Both the position numbers and the translations under genes were made by a program. A stretch of DNA of 64,000 nt from Gracilimonas sp964505215 (GTDB lineage: Bacteria; Bacteroidota; Rhodothermia; Balneolales; Balneolaceae), in the NCBI GenBank assembly GCA_964505215.1, contig CAZDGU010000008.1, forward strand, positions 62,001 through 126,000, written 5' to 3'. The number at the start of each line of letters is the position of its first letter. Position 1 is the first letter of the stretch. Positions 8,800 to 17,999 of the stretch are shown here, in pieces. The notes below the pieces were generated by a model. The model was not told the origin of the DNA and searched no databases. It saw nothing but the letters and a program-made list of their open reading frames with translations.

Positions 8800-9342
8800 A
8801 TGAAGTATTTCACTTTAGTTAGTCTCTTAATTTTTTCAATAAGCTGCTCAAGTTCCGAAAAAGCAGTAAATGACGTATTAGAAGAAGCTAAAGAGAACTA
8901 CTTAGAAAGTAACGACATCGCGATATCATATTCTCATTTAGCCGATCTTCGTACCTCCCTTTCTGATTCCTATTCACACCGTGAAAATAAAATTCCTGAA
9001 TCTTTTGATCGGGTTCGGGTTGAAGAAAAGGTAGAACAAAACTTATTTGAAGGTTACAGAGTCCAAATTTATTCAGGCCAAAGCGTTGCTTTTGCAGACA
9101 GCATGGCCGCAAGGTTTCGTGTTTGGGCCGATACCACCGTGGCAAATTATCTGCCGGAAACATACGTGCTTTTTCGCCCTCCCTTCTATCGCGTTCATGT
9201 AGGAGATTTCCACCATCGAACCAAAGCCATACGATTTTCGAATATGGTGCAGCGCTATTTTAAGGATGCGTGGGTAGTTTATGATCAGGTTAATCCATCA
9301 AAAGTACCCGCAGATACGATGAAGATTGAATCTAAGTTCTAA
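8800..9342 (+). CDS. SPOR-domain lipoprotein
   Basis: A 180-residue predicted lipoprotein. The N-terminus has a hydrophobic signal followed by a lipobox-like SISC, with the acylated cysteine about residue 16. The C-terminal half (from GYRVQIYSGQ, ~85, to ~165) looks like a SPOR domain, which binds denuded peptidoglycan glycan strands at septa. The ending FYRVHVGDF followed by a helix fits the second repeat of the fold. The middle is charged linker. It starts 4 bases after the ALDH-like gene and is probably co-transcribed, with no obvious functional link. The domain call rests on pattern, since SPOR sequences are poorly conserved. Confidence 0.75.
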   Translation: MKYFTLVSLLIFSISCSSSEKAVNDVLEEAKENYLESNDIAISYSHLADLRTSLSDSYSHRENKIPESFDRVRVEEKVEQNLFEGYRVQIYSGQSVAFADSMAARFRVWADTTVANYLPETYVLFRPPFYRVHVGDFHHRTKAIRFSNMVQRYFKDAWVVYDQVNPSKVPADTMKIESKF

Positions 9343-9463
9343 GTAAATATTTTTTTAGCTTCTTGTAGATTTAACGACAGTATGCTATTTATTAATAGCT
9401 GAAAAAGACCACAACTTTTTAGTTATTATTACGAACAAGCAATCAAGTTGCATGATACATGAT

Positions 9464-9478
9464 ATGATTGTGAATCAT
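9464..9478. promoter_or_regulatory. Short palindrome upstream of the RsbU-type gene
   Basis: ATGATT-GTG-AATCAT is a perfect 6-bp inverted repeat with a 3-base spacer, 120 bases before the TTG start at 9599, in a 256-base gap. It could be an operator, but the gap is AT-rich and chance is possible. Confidence 0.25.
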
Positions 9479-9598
9479 CAGATAAATTGCGAGTTGGAGC
9501 TGATGCAGCATGTATAACTTTTAAAATGATACTCTCCGTCTCGCTAATTGTCTGCTGTAAAAAAATACTGTTACCAAAAACTTAGAAGTTAGATTGCA

Positions 9599-10738
9599 TT
9601 GGCACTAAAAAATGAAGCTCAATCGGGCTACGGCACAAAGAAATTTTATCAGGAATATGTTTCGGGGATGAGCCGTGAACGCTTCTCAAAAGAACTCTCC
9701 GCTGATACTGAACGGCTGAAATTAGTCTATAAAGAAGCCGTCGAAGACATTGAGCGGCAGCAGGGACAGCAGCTTCCGGGGCACATTAAATTCCTGCGGC
9801 TTTTCTCTGATCTTACCCAACGCCTGAACCCAACCCGAAGGCTTATATTTGGTTTAGGCGCTGCAAGTTTTGTAGCGTACTATGTGCTTAGCTTTTTGGG
9901 GATTTTGAGGTATTTTTTAATCGGAGACTTACTCTTACCGTTTAGTTTCCTGAGCATGTTTATGCTGCTGCTTATTGAACTTTTAGAAAAATCGGATGTG
10001 CAGCAAGAAATTGAATTAGCCCGGGAAATTCAGCTCAGCCTGCTTCCTGAATCTTCCATAAATAAAGAAAACCTGGAAGTGTACTCCTTCGCTCACACCG
10101 CAAAAGAAGTAGGCGGCGATTATCTGGATATTATTGAAACTGCCCAAGGTACTTATGTGATTATTGCTGATGTGTCCGGGAAAGGGCTTAGTGCAGCTCT
10201 GTATATGGTTCGGCTGCAGGCACTGGTTAATCTCATTGTAGAGAGAGATCATCCATCTCCCAAAGAGTTGTTTTTACAGTTAAACAACTACATTAAAAGT
10301 AATAGTAAAGACAAAACCTTTGTTACGGGTTGTGCCGCTTTTTTCCCCTCAAATGCCGATTATTTTGAATATATCCGTGCCGGCCAAAATATTCCTATTC
10401 TATTTCAAAAAGAAAAAGACAGAACATATAAACTACACGCAAACGGTTTTGCTTTGGGAATGACCACCACCAAACTGTTGGAAAAAAACCTGGAGGTCAA
10501 AAAAATCAAGTTTCAACCCGGTGACTCTGTACTCTTTTACACCGATGGACTTAATGAAGCCAGAAATGAGCATGGTGATGAATACGGCGAAAAGCGTGTT
10601 GAATCACTCATGGAAATTTACGGTTCCCTTCATGCCAAAACCATTGTTCAAAAGGTTCAATCTTCTTTAGAAGCATTCATCGGCAACGTAAGCCCTTTAG
10701 ATGATGTTACATTTACCTGTATCCATCGGCCTAATTAA
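9599..10738 (+). CDS. PP2C-type serine phosphatase, RsbU/SpoIIE family, membrane-anchored
   Basis: Serine/threonine phosphatase of the SpoIIE/RsbU kind, which usually dephosphorylates an anti-anti-sigma protein in a partner-switching pathway. The protein has 379 residues: a charged N-terminal region, two hydrophobic segments (about 80-130), a coiled linker with the LAREIQLSLLPE motif typical just before the domain, then the PP2C domain with VGGDYLDI and ADVSGKGLSAALYM, whose aspartates bind Mn2+/Mg2+, and FYTDGLNEARN near the end. No STAS or anti-sigma gene is adjacent. The start is TTG at 9599, because a stop at 9590 leaves no ATG option upstream. Confidence 0.88.
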   Translation: MALKNEAQSGYGTKKFYQEYVSGMSRERFSKELSADTERLKLVYKEAVEDIERQQGQQLPGHIKFLRLFSDLTQRLNPTRRLIFGLGAASFVAYYVLSFLGILRYFLIGDLLLPFSFLSMFMLLLIELLEKSDVQQEIELAREIQLSLLPESSINKENLEVYSFAHTAKEVGGDYLDIIETAQGTYVIIADVSGKGLSAALYMVRLQALVNLIVERDHPSPKELFLQLNNYIKSNSKDKTFVTGCAAFFPSNADYFEYIRAGQNIPILFQKEKDRTYKLHANGFALGMTTTKLLEKNLEVKKIKFQPGDSVLFYTDGLNEARNEHGDEYGEKRVESLMEIYGSLHAKTIVQKVQSSLEAFIGNVSPLDDVTFTCIHRPN

Positions 10739-10808
10739 GCACATTAATTCATCAAGCCAACTGCCGAGTTCAAGATGATATCCTATAAAAAAATTTGTTT
10801 TGAAATAG

Positions 10809-10832
10809 AAAAGCCCCAATAAATGAGGCTTT
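10809..10832. terminator. Bidirectional hairpin terminator between RsbU-type and transketolase genes
   Basis: AAAGCC and GGCTTT arms enclose a short AT-rich loop; both strands run into T-rich sequence (minus strand: GGCTTTTCTATTT). Placed between two convergent genes, as expected for a shared terminator. Confidence 0.5.
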
Positions 10833-10886
10833 CATATAGCAGAATTTTAAGTTAAAGCTCTTAATATTTGGGAAGAGCTTGGTGAA

Positions 10887-12884
10887 TTATTTCTGTTTTA
10901 AAACAGCTTCCACCACAGCTTCAGTCGTTATTCCAAAATGCCGGTACAGTTCTTCATAAGGAGCTGAATCTCCAAAGCTGTTAATTCCAATAGAAGTGCC
11001 GTTACCAACATATCGCTCCCACCCAAAAGTAGAACCGGCTTCAATAGAAACTCTGTTTGGTACAGATTTTGGAAATACGGAGTCTTTGTATTCATCGCTT
11101 TGTTTTTCAAATAACTCCCAGCTTGGCATGCTAACCACGCGTGCGTCAATACCTTGCTTCAGAAGCTCGGCACGAGCCTCTACAGCAAACTGCAGCTCAG
11201 ATCCAGTTCCTATCAGAATGGCATCCGGTGTTTCTTTCTCAGAATCAGCGTATATGTAGGCACCTTTTTGAACCAAATTGGCTGCATTTTCAACCGTTCT
11301 GTTAAGTGTTGGTAAGTTTTGGCGGGTTAATACCAACAAGCTTGGTCCGGATGTATTTTCCAGAGCCGCTTTCCATGCATACGCAGTTTCATTAGCGTCA
11401 GCAGGACGCAGAACAGTTGTATTTGGCATAGCTCTCAAGCTTGCTAAATGCTCTACAGGCTGGTGCGTGGGTCCATCTTCTCCCAAACCAATACTATCGT
11501 GCGTCAGTACAAAAATAGAAGGTACATTCATCAGCGCAGCCAGGCGAATTGAAGGCCGCATATAATCCGTAAACACAAAAAATGTAGCGCCGTAGGAATA
11601 CATGCCACCGTGCAGCATCATTCCATTTACAGCCGCCGCCATTCCGTGTTCACGAACGCCAAAGTGAACCGTTCGGCCGGTTGGTCCATCAACAATAAAT
11701 GAGCCGTCACCTTCAATATCCGTTTTAGTACTTCCGGCTAAATCAGCTGAGCCCCCAAATAAGTTTGGAATCACATCTTTAATTGCATTAATCACTTTTC
11801 CGGATGCAGCTCTGGTAGCCATTCCTGTTGCATCTTCTTCAAAAACAGGAAGAGCATCACTCAGTTCAGGAGAAAGTTCTCCCTGAATCCAAGACTGGAA
11901 TGAATCAGCTTCTTTATCATATTTTTTCTTGTACTCTGCGAGCTGAGCATTCCAAGACGTTTCGGCTTTTTGGCCTTTTTCAACTTCTTCTCTGAATTTT
12001 GAAAGTGCTTCGTCAGGAATATAAAACTGTGCGTCCGGATCCCAGCCATAAGCTTCTTTAGTTAACTTAATTTCCTCTTCTCCAAGGGGTGAACCATGTG
12101 AAGTTTCACTCCCCTGTTTATTTGGGCTTCCATATCCAATATGCGTTTTGCAAATAATTAGTGAGGGTTTATCAGTAACGCTTTGAGCTTCTTCAATTGC
12201 TGAAGAAATCTCATCATGATTGTGGCCGTCAATCTCCACCACATGCCAGTTGTATGATTCAAATCTTTGTGTTGCATCTTCCGTAAAGGCAAGGTCGGTA
12301 GAGCCTTCGATGGTGATTTTGTTGGAGTCGTAGAGGTAAATTAGCTTTCCAAGGCCCATGTGCCCGGCCATAGAAGCCGACTCATGCGAAATGCCTTCCA
12401 TCAGATCTCCATCACTCACAATGGCGTAGGTAAAATGATCAACTACCTTGGCGTCAGGCTTATTGAATTTACCTGCTAAAAAATGTTCGGCCATTGCCAT
12501 TCCAACTCCGGTTCCAAAACCCTGGCCAAGCGGTCCGGTTGTAGTTTCTACGCCGGGTGTTATGCCGTATTCGGGATGACCGGGAGTTTTACTTCCCATT
12601 TGCCTGAAGTTTTTAATTTCGTCTAAGCTTAAATCGTATCCGGTTAAGTGAAGCAGGCTGTAAATAAGCATTGAACCGTGTCCGGCCGATAAAATGAATC
12701 GGTCTCTGTCAAACCAGTCCGGATTTTTGGGATTATGTTTTAAATACTTTGTCCACAGTACATAAGCTACATCTGCCATTCCCATTGGCATTCCCGGATG
12801 GCCGGAATTAGCTTTTTGTACCGCATCTATCGAAAGAGTTCTTATGGTATTTACACAGAGCTGATCAAGCTTAGAAGCAGGCAT
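10887..12884 (-). CDS. tkt: Transketolase
   Basis: Thiamine diphosphate-dependent transketolase of 665 residues, full length, cytosolic; transfers two-carbon ketol units in the non-oxidative pentose phosphate pathway. The N-terminal ThDP domain has SGHPGMPMG, GPLGQGFGTGVGMA and the GDG...N metal-binding motif (SDGDLMEG, YDSNKITIEG). The middle pyrimidine-binding domain has FGVREHGMAAAVNGM with the catalytic glutamate, and DSIGLGEDGPTHQP. The C-terminal domain begins near residue 540. It is transcribed alone, with a good -7 element upstream (12943-12950). It would supply and drain ribose and glyceraldehyde phosphates, metabolically adjacent to DeoC products. Confidence 0.97.
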   Translation of the reverse strand: MPASKLDQLCVNTIRTLSIDAVQKANSGHPGMPMGMADVAYVLWTKYLKHNPKNPDWFDRDRFILSAGHGSMLIYSLLHLTGYDLSLDEIKNFRQMGSKTPGHPEYGITPGVETTTGPLGQGFGTGVGMAMAEHFLAGKFNKPDAKVVDHFTYAIVSDGDLMEGISHESASMAGHMGLGKLIYLYDSNKITIEGSTDLAFTEDATQRFESYNWHVVEIDGHNHDEISSAIEEAQSVTDKPSLIICKTHIGYGSPNKQGSETSHGSPLGEEEIKLTKEAYGWDPDAQFYIPDEALSKFREEVEKGQKAETSWNAQLAEYKKKYDKEADSFQSWIQGELSPELSDALPVFEEDATGMATRAASGKVINAIKDVIPNLFGGSADLAGSTKTDIEGDGSFIVDGPTGRTVHFGVREHGMAAAVNGMMLHGGMYSYGATFFVFTDYMRPSIRLAALMNVPSIFVLTHDSIGLGEDGPTHQPVEHLASLRAMPNTTVLRPADANETAYAWKAALENTSGPSLLVLTRQNLPTLNRTVENAANLVQKGAYIYADSEKETPDAILIGTGSELQFAVEARAELLKQGIDARVVSMPSWELFEKQSDEYKDSVFPKSVPNRVSIEAGSTFGWERYVGNGTSIGINSFGDSAPYEELYRHFGITTEAVVEAVLKQK

Positions 12885-12942
12885 TTATTCGTTTTTTAGA
12901 ATGAGTAATTGAATCAATTTTTATAAGGAATTACAACAGCCT

Positions 12943-12950
12943 CAAAGATA
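12943..12950 (-). promoter_or_regulatory. Candidate -7 element of the transketolase promoter
   Basis: On the minus strand this reads TATCTTTG, a full match to the Bacteroidota TAnnTTTG element, about 60 bases upstream of the transketolase ATG. The upstream -33 region is T-rich but has no clean TTTG. Confidence 0.4.
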
Positions 12951-13017
12951 GCAAAAGCCCTTTATGTATAAAAACAGAATCACATGAATTTAAGTAGGAT
13001 AAGAAAATACATTCCAT

Positions 13018-13047
13018 AAAAAAACCACGCTGTTTTTAGCAGCGTGG
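13018..13047 (-). terminator. Rho-independent terminator after the TPR gene
   Basis: Perfect 8-bp stem CCACGCTG/CAGCGTGG (13025-13032 and 13040-13047) with a 7-base loop. On the minus strand it is followed by a run of seven T. It lies 25 bases past the stop codon of the TPR gene and reads in that gene's direction. Confidence 0.88.
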
Positions 13048-13071
13048 CTATAAAATAGGTTGTACAAGAAA

Positions 13072-14106
13072 TTATGGAGCTGAAGAATCACACTTCAGTT
13101 CATATTCCATTTTATGCTGAGCAGGAGATTTGAAAGAGCCATATAAGGCATTAGTAAACGCATCACAAGCAGCAGATTTATTTCCTAATGTTTGCTGTGC
13201 GTAGCCCAACTCAAAATAGATTTTAGCTTTATCAGTTTTACCGCCTCTTTCATACTTAAGAGCAGTATTGGCATACTCAACAGCTTTATCATAATTACCT
13301 GATTTATTGCTTGCTTCAGCCAAGCGATAATAGGCATTAGCTGATTCAGCATCATATAATAACGCTTTTTCGAGCATTTCTATGGCTTTTTGAGTATTTC
13401 CTTCTTGTGTAGCCAAGGTACCTACGGCTAATAACTCGGAATGTGCATCTCGTCGAGAGGCATTGGCTACCTTCGATTGGTCAGTCCTTTCTGCAATACT
13501 AATGGCCTGGTCGTACCATTTCAGCATTTCATCGATACCCTGATCAATAATACCATCCTGGTCAGTATCATTTACTTTTTTGAAAATTTTTGCTTTTTGG
13601 TGATATGCCAGCGCATAATTTGAATTCATATTCATAGCCTGATCAATAGCTTCATCGGCTTTATCGTACTCAGCCTGTCTATAATACAAATCAGATTTTC
13701 TCTTGTATAATTGTGGTATTGCTCCTTTTGCAGTAGGCACATATTTGTTGTCATTATACTCCTCACTAACCGAAATCACGTTCTGAAATGCATCAACAGC
13801 TGCTTCAAGTGTTTCCATATCAGGGGTGCGCTGGAAGGCTTTATAAGCCGTAAGTGCTTTTCCATAGTACATTTTGGGGATTTGCCCCTCAGCATTCCCT
13901 TTAATGTCTTCCCCTTCGGGCCCTAATTGTTCGGCTATTGAAATTGCTTGTTCAAAAGAAGAAATAGCTGCATCATAATTATCACTCCGGGCTTCTTCTA
14001 AACCTTTGTTATATAAACTTACGGCGTCGGTTCGGCTCTGAGCAAAAACACTGGATGCTACCATTGCCAGTAATATTGCTATTGAATGTATTTTAAAAAC
14101 CTTCAT
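13072..14106 (-). CDS. Exported tetratricopeptide-repeat protein
   Basis: A 344-residue protein with a cleavable signal peptide (hydrophobic core IAILLAMVASSV, cleavage after FAQ near residue 23), so it is periplasmic or outer-membrane-associated. The rest is TPR repeats of about 34 residues: A-x-S-x-F-E-x-A patterns near 40-60, 130-165, 240-265 and 265-300 (for example EYANTALKYERGG). TPR arrays mediate protein-protein contacts; no catalytic domain is visible. It is followed by a strong terminator, and no partner is obvious. The specific function is unknown. Confidence 0.8.
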   Translation of the reverse strand: MKVFKIHSIAILLAMVASSVFAQSRTDAVSLYNKGLEEARSDNYDAAISSFEQAISIAEQLGPEGEDIKGNAEGQIPKMYYGKALTAYKAFQRTPDMETLEAAVDAFQNVISVSEEYNDNKYVPTAKGAIPQLYKRKSDLYYRQAEYDKADEAIDQAMNMNSNYALAYHQKAKIFKKVNDTDQDGIIDQGIDEMLKWYDQAISIAERTDQSKVANASRRDAHSELLAVGTLATQEGNTQKAIEMLEKALLYDAESANAYYRLAEASNKSGNYDKAVEYANTALKYERGGKTDKAKIYFELGYAQQTLGNKSAACDAFTNALYGSFKSPAQHKMEYELKCDSSAP

Positions 14107-14238
14107 ATCTGATATTTTTGTGTTGGTTAGTTGCAGCGCCGAATTTAATAAAAATTGACACTGAAATTAAATTTATAACTGCTTTTTTAACGAATTAGTA
14201 TATTTTAAAACTTCAGAACCTATCTGCTTGTTCCAATT

Positions 14239-14946
14239 TTAAAAGCTAAAATTAGGCATTGGCTCCTTTTTACTGTAAAAATCACATATTATTTGGACAG
14301 CTTCATCGGTTGAGTCTGTTACATGGAACAGGTCAACATCTTTTTCTGAGATGGTTCCCCATTCAACCATGGTATTTTTAATCCAGTCAATAAGGCCATT
14401 CCAGTATTCACTTCCAAATAGAATAATAGGGATTTGTGCACTCTTTCGGGTTTGTATAAGCGTTAAGCTTTCGAACAATTCGTCTAAAGTTCCAAAACCG
14501 CCCGGAAATACAATAAAACTCTGTGCATACTTCACAAACATTACCTTTCGCACAAAAAAGTAATTAAAGTTAATAGCTAAATCAGGGTTTACATATTTGT
14601 TTATGCCCTGCTCAAACGGAAGATTTATACCTAAGCCTACCGATTTCCCTTCAGCTATTTCTGCTCCTTTGTTGGCAGCTTCCATAATGCCGGGCCCACC
14701 TCCGGTAATTACTCCAAAACCCTTTCGGGTAATTTTGGCGGCCGTTTCTACTGCCAGTTCATAATATTTATCATCCTGATTTGTGCGAGCAGAGCCAAAA
14801 ATGGATATACACGGGCCAATTTGATAGAGCTTGTCATAGCCCTCTACAAATTCACCCATTATTTTAAAAATACTCCAAAGATCTTTGTTATTGCCACTGT
14901 CTTTCGGTTCTTTTTGAAATTCTCTTTGTTCTTTTTTCATCAACAT
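14239..14946 (-). CDS. LOG-family Rossmann-fold protein (TIGR00730)
   Basis: LOG-family protein of 235 residues. The two diagnostic motifs are present: GGGPGIMEAANKGA near residue 83 and PGGFGTLDE near 148, which form the nucleotide-binding site. Characterised members release the free base from cytokinin riboside 5'-monophosphate; many bacterial members probably act as nucleotide 5'-monophosphate nucleosidases. This longer subtype often sits in housekeeping surroundings. It begins 11 bases after the DUF5683 gene in the direction of transcription and probably belongs to the parA-parB-DUF5683 transcription unit. The substrate is not determinable here. Confidence 0.87.
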   Translation of the reverse strand: MLMKKEQREFQKEPKDSGNNKDLWSIFKIMGEFVEGYDKLYQIGPCISIFGSARTNQDDKYYELAVETAAKITRKGFGVITGGGPGIMEAANKGAEIAEGKSVGLGINLPFEQGINKYVNPDLAINFNYFFVRKVMFVKYAQSFIVFPGGFGTLDELFESLTLIQTRKSAQIPIILFGSEYWNGLIDWIKNTMVEWGTISEKDVDLFHVTDSTDEAVQIICDFYSKKEPMPNFSF

Positions 14947-14956
14947 ACTTCTACTT

Positions 14957-15610
14957 CTAAAAATTAACTGATATCGTCATTAAAGGGGCGTGATTGGTGC
15001 CTTTAGCTGCCCATAATTCGGGTTTTAATTGTGCTCTTAGGGATAAATCGTCAGAGACATCGAAAGACCTTAAATGCGCAAATACGTAGGCATCAATTGC
15101 ATTTAAAGCGTATGAAAGCCCAATAAACACATACACTAAATCACGTCTGTTTCTATAAAAGTTTCTGTTTTGCTTGAGGGAGCTTAAGTTAGCATTTTGT
15201 GAGATGTAATTCGGCGTAGGGCCAAATTTAAAATCGTTGGGTGTTTGCGGGTTAAGATTATAAAATGCTGCTCTATAATCATGATATTGTTTGTGTAAGT
15301 GAATGCTGTAATAGGTTAGCCCACCCAGCAAACCGTAAACTATAGGCACCTTCCATGCTTGTTTATTGGTTACTTGCCCCCAGCCCGGAATCAGTAACGA
15401 TCTTTTTAATACTTTATTTGGGTCGGGATATTCATTATTCAAGCCTGATGAATTATCCAATGACTGCTGTAAAGAGTAGTTTTGAGGCAGAAACGTCTGC
15501 TGATTAATTCTTGATTGTGCGTTTACATGAATGCAAAAAGCTATACTCAAAAAAAAGAGAATGCTAACCAAGCGAATCAAAAATATTAAGCAGTCGTTCC
15601 AGATCCTCAT
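14957..15610 (-). CDS. DUF5683 domain protein, exported/membrane
   Basis: A 217-residue protein with an N-terminal hydrophobic signal ending near NAQS and further membrane-active segments. The core stretch SLLIPGWGQ followed by a hydrophobic helix and HDYRAAFYN is typical of DUF5683, a Bacteroidota family of unknown function commonly encoded directly after parB. I prefer the ATG at 15610 (MRIWNDC) over the one at 15640, because it gives a normal signal peptide and less overlap with parB; it still overlaps the parB 3' end by 47 bases. The conserved linkage hints at a cell-envelope or division role, but that is inference. Confidence 0.78.
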   Translation of the reverse strand: MRIWNDCLIFLIRLVSILFFLSIAFCIHVNAQSRINQQTFLPQNYSLQQSLDNSSGLNNEYPDPNKVLKRSLLIPGWGQVTNKQAWKVPIVYGLLGGLTYYSIHLHKQYHDYRAAFYNLNPQTPNDFKFGPTPNYISQNANLSSLKQNRNFYRNRRDLVYVFIGLSYALNAIDAYVFAHLRSFDVSDDLSLRAQLKPELWAAKGTNHAPLMTISVNF

Positions 15611-16493
15611 CCGAATAGTATTCAATCCTGATTTCCCCACCTTTTTTCTTTGGTTTTACATTTACCTTAGTACTGAATGTTTGCCTTAGGCGGGCTGAAA
15701 TATCCTCATAAAAAGGATTTGGGCTATCTTTTGGGCCTTTATTTTTCTTTTTAGCACCGGCAGCCTTCATTATATCGCGTACTGCATCTTCAATCTGCCG
15801 AACCGACAAGCCTTTGGTAATTACCCGATCCAAAATTTCTTTTTGAACGTCAGCGTCTTCAATACTGATAAGCGCCCTGGCATGCCCCATCGAAATTTGA
15901 TTTGATTTCAGTGCTGATTGTATAAAATCGGGTAAATTAAGCAGCCGAAGCATATTGGTTACGGTAGAGCGGTTTTTCCCCACTCGTTCTGCAACCTCTG
16001 CTTGTGTATAATCAAATTCTTCCAGTAAGCGCTTATAGCCCAGTGCTACTTCCAGCGGATTTAGCTCTTCGCGCTGTATATTTTCGATAAGGGCAAATGC
16101 CATGCTTTGCTCATCGTCTGCTTCCCGAATAAAAGCGGGTATTTCCTTCAATCCGGCAAGTTTAGCGGCTCTCAGCCGGCGCTCACCGCTTATCAGCTCA
16201 AAACGTTTTTCGCCAATATAACGGACGGTAATGGGCTGAATGAGTCCGTGCTTTTTAATAGATGAGCCAAGCTCATCCAGCTTTTCTTCGTTAAATTCTT
16301 TACGGGGCTGGTGCGGGTTTTTCCGGATATGATCTACCGGTACAAAAAGAACGATATTTACCCGGTCTTCAGGTTTGGCTAAGCTTTTTTCTACACCTTC
16401 TTTACCTTCCTTTTCTTTTGCCTGTGCATCTTCATCCTGATACTCAGGGAAGAAGGCTCCTAACCCTCGGCCTAATACTTTTTTTGTAGCCAT
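15564..16493 (-). CDS. parB: Chromosome partitioning protein ParB
   Basis: Site-specific DNA-binding protein of chromosome segregation, 309 residues. The N-terminal ParB/Srx domain carries NPHQPRKEF near residue 60 and GERRLRAAK near 105 (the CTP-binding motif region). The central helix-turn-helix is at about 165-185 (TQAEVAERVGKNRSTV), the part that binds parS. A lysine-rich linker (KKKNKG) precedes the C-terminal dimerisation segment, which ends RLLNIFDSL. It lies 15 bases after parA and is surely co-transcribed. I looked for a parS palindrome in the window and found none convincing. Confidence 0.96.
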   Translation of the reverse strand: MATKKVLGRGLGAFFPEYQDEDAQAKEKEGKEGVEKSLAKPEDRVNIVLFVPVDHIRKNPHQPRKEFNEEKLDELGSSIKKHGLIQPITVRYIGEKRFELISGERRLRAAKLAGLKEIPAFIREADDEQSMAFALIENIQREELNPLEVALGYKRLLEEFDYTQAEVAERVGKNRSTVTNMLRLLNLPDFIQSALKSNQISMGHARALISIEDADVQKEILDRVITKGLSVRQIEDAVRDIMKAAGAKKKNKGPKDSPNPFYEDISARLRQTFSTKVNVKPKKKGGEIRIEYYSDEDLERLLNIFDSLG

Positions 16494-16508
16494 AATGTAA
16501 TTTTAATC

Positions 16509-17306
16509 TTAATCGGTAAGAACCGGACTGTTCTTGAATAGTTTCTTATTTCTCTTGATGATTTCGCGAGCTAACGCCAAGTAGTTTTTTGCACCAATAC
16601 TTGTTGAATCATACAGTAAAGCAGGTTTACCAAAACTCGGGGCTTCTGCAAGGCGCACATTTCTGGCAATAACAGACTTAAACACCCGATCATCGAAATA
16701 CCGCTTAACTTCATCAGCTACCTGATTGGAAAGCCGGGTGCGCGTATCATACATGGTCAGTAGTACTCCTTCTATGTCTAAATCAGGATTTAAATGCTGG
16801 CGTACTATTTTTATGGTATTCAGCAGCTGTCCAAGTCCTTCAAGTGCAAAATACTCGCACTGAACGGGAATTACGATAGAATCGGAGGCCGTTAGCGCAT
16901 TAATGGTTAGCAAGCCTAAGGAGGGCGGACAGTCAATAATCACAAAATCATATTTATCTCGCACACTTTGGATTGCTTTTTTAAGGATACGCTCGCGCTG
17001 CTCGCGGTCAATCATTTCAATTTCAGCCCCAACCAAATTGATATGTGCAGGTACTACATCTAAATAATCAAGCTCGGTTTGCCGGATGGTCTCATCAATA
17101 TCAACGCTTCCTATCAGAATTTCATAAACAGAGTTAGTAACTGTTTTAGAATCAATACCCAATCCACTGGTGGTATTACTCTGCGGATCAATGTCAATTA
17201 CTAAAGTCGGGTGTTCTACGGCAGCTAAGCTTGCTGCTAAGTTAATGGCCGTAGTTGTTTTTCCTACTCCGCCTTTCTGATTGGCAATTGAAATAACTTT
17301 TCCCAT
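16509..17306 (-). CDS. parA: Chromosome partitioning ATPase ParA (Soj)
   Basis: Deviant Walker ATPase of 265 residues that works with ParB to segregate the chromosomal origin region. It has the deviant Walker A KGGVGKTTT at residues 10-18, Walker A' with DIDPQSNTT near 40 and Walker B-like VIIDCPPSLG near 122. Its short N-terminus without a helix-turn-helix is that of the chromosomal Soj type and not of plasmid ParA. parA is the first gene of a parA-parB-DUF5683-LOG block. In many bacteria this pair lies near oriC, but no dnaA or origin cluster is seen here. Confidence 0.96.
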   Translation of the reverse strand: MGKVISIANQKGGVGKTTTAINLAASLAAVEHPTLVIDIDPQSNTTSGLGIDSKTVTNSVYEILIGSVDIDETIRQTELDYLDVVPAHINLVGAEIEMIDREQRERILKKAIQSVRDKYDFVIIDCPPSLGLLTINALTASDSIVIPVQCEYFALEGLGQLLNTIKIVRQHLNPDLDIEGVLLTMYDTRTRLSNQVADEVKRYFDDRVFKSVIARNVRLAEAPSFGKPALLYDSTSIGAKNYLALAREIIKRNKKLFKNSPVLTD

Positions 17307-17441
17307 TAAAACCTGCTATATGATTTTAGTTTTTAGATAAATCTAATATAAAGCGAGGTGTGCTGCTATACAAAAATACTTATGCACATAATGAGGCACA
17401 GTTTTCCACATTTTACAGCCAATCGCTTAATTCAGACCTCT

Positions 17442-17999
17442 TTAATTGGGTGAGCCGGTTAGTAAAATATCACCCGGCGAAGTTGGGTTTACGGTGGGAT
17501 CGTTTACCAGCTCCAGCTTATTAAAACTGTTATTGAAGTCTTTTTGTGAGCCGGCTGTTTGATTGGTCAATTGGTATTGATCTGTAGAGTATCGCAAAAT
17601 TTCGTTACGATCAACCCAAGGCTTAACCTCTTCAGAGTTTACCTGAGGTTCGGCAGATTGTACCGCCTTAGTGGAGCCGGTATAGTAATAGTAGCCGCCG
17701 GAAAGCACAAACAGCACCAGCGCTGCAGCCACAGCCTTCCTGAATATTATGTAACTTTTACGCGAAGAATTTACTCTTTGTTTTTGTAGCTGTTTAGCGT
17801 CATCTACTATTTGTTGGGTTAATGTTTGGGGAGGATTTTTAGGAGAAAGCTCTGAGAGCCGTCGGTTTGTGGCTCTCAAACTTTCCACCTCAATTAACAG
17901 GTTTTCATCCTCACGCATTAATTGTTCAAATTCCAGTTCTTCCGAAGGGTCCATTTCCTTCATCAGATACCGAATAGCTTTTAGTTCATCCTTGTGCAT
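17442..17999 (-). CDS. Probable anti-sigma factor, single-pass membrane protein
   Basis: A 185-residue protein with an acidic, helical N-terminal half (LKAIRYLMKEMDPSEE) like the sigma-binding end of anti-sigma factors, one membrane helix near 85-105 (AVAAALVLFVLSGGYYYY) and an unstructured C-terminal tail outside. I see no zinc HxxxCxxC motif, so it is not a classical ZAS protein. Its start overlaps the sigma gene's end by 14 bases, so the two are translationally coupled. Regulation of that sigma factor by sequestration at the membrane is inferred from this context; the family itself is not firmly recognised. Confidence 0.68.
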   Translation of the reverse strand: MHKDELKAIRYLMKEMDPSEELEFEQLMREDENLLIEVESLRATNRRLSELSPKNPPQTLTQQIVDDAKQLQKQRVNSSRKSYIIFRKAVAAALVLFVLSGGYYYYTGSTKAVQSAEPQVNSEEVKPWVDRNEILRYSTDQYQLTNQTAGSQKDFNNSFNKLELVNDPTVNPTSPGDILLTGSPN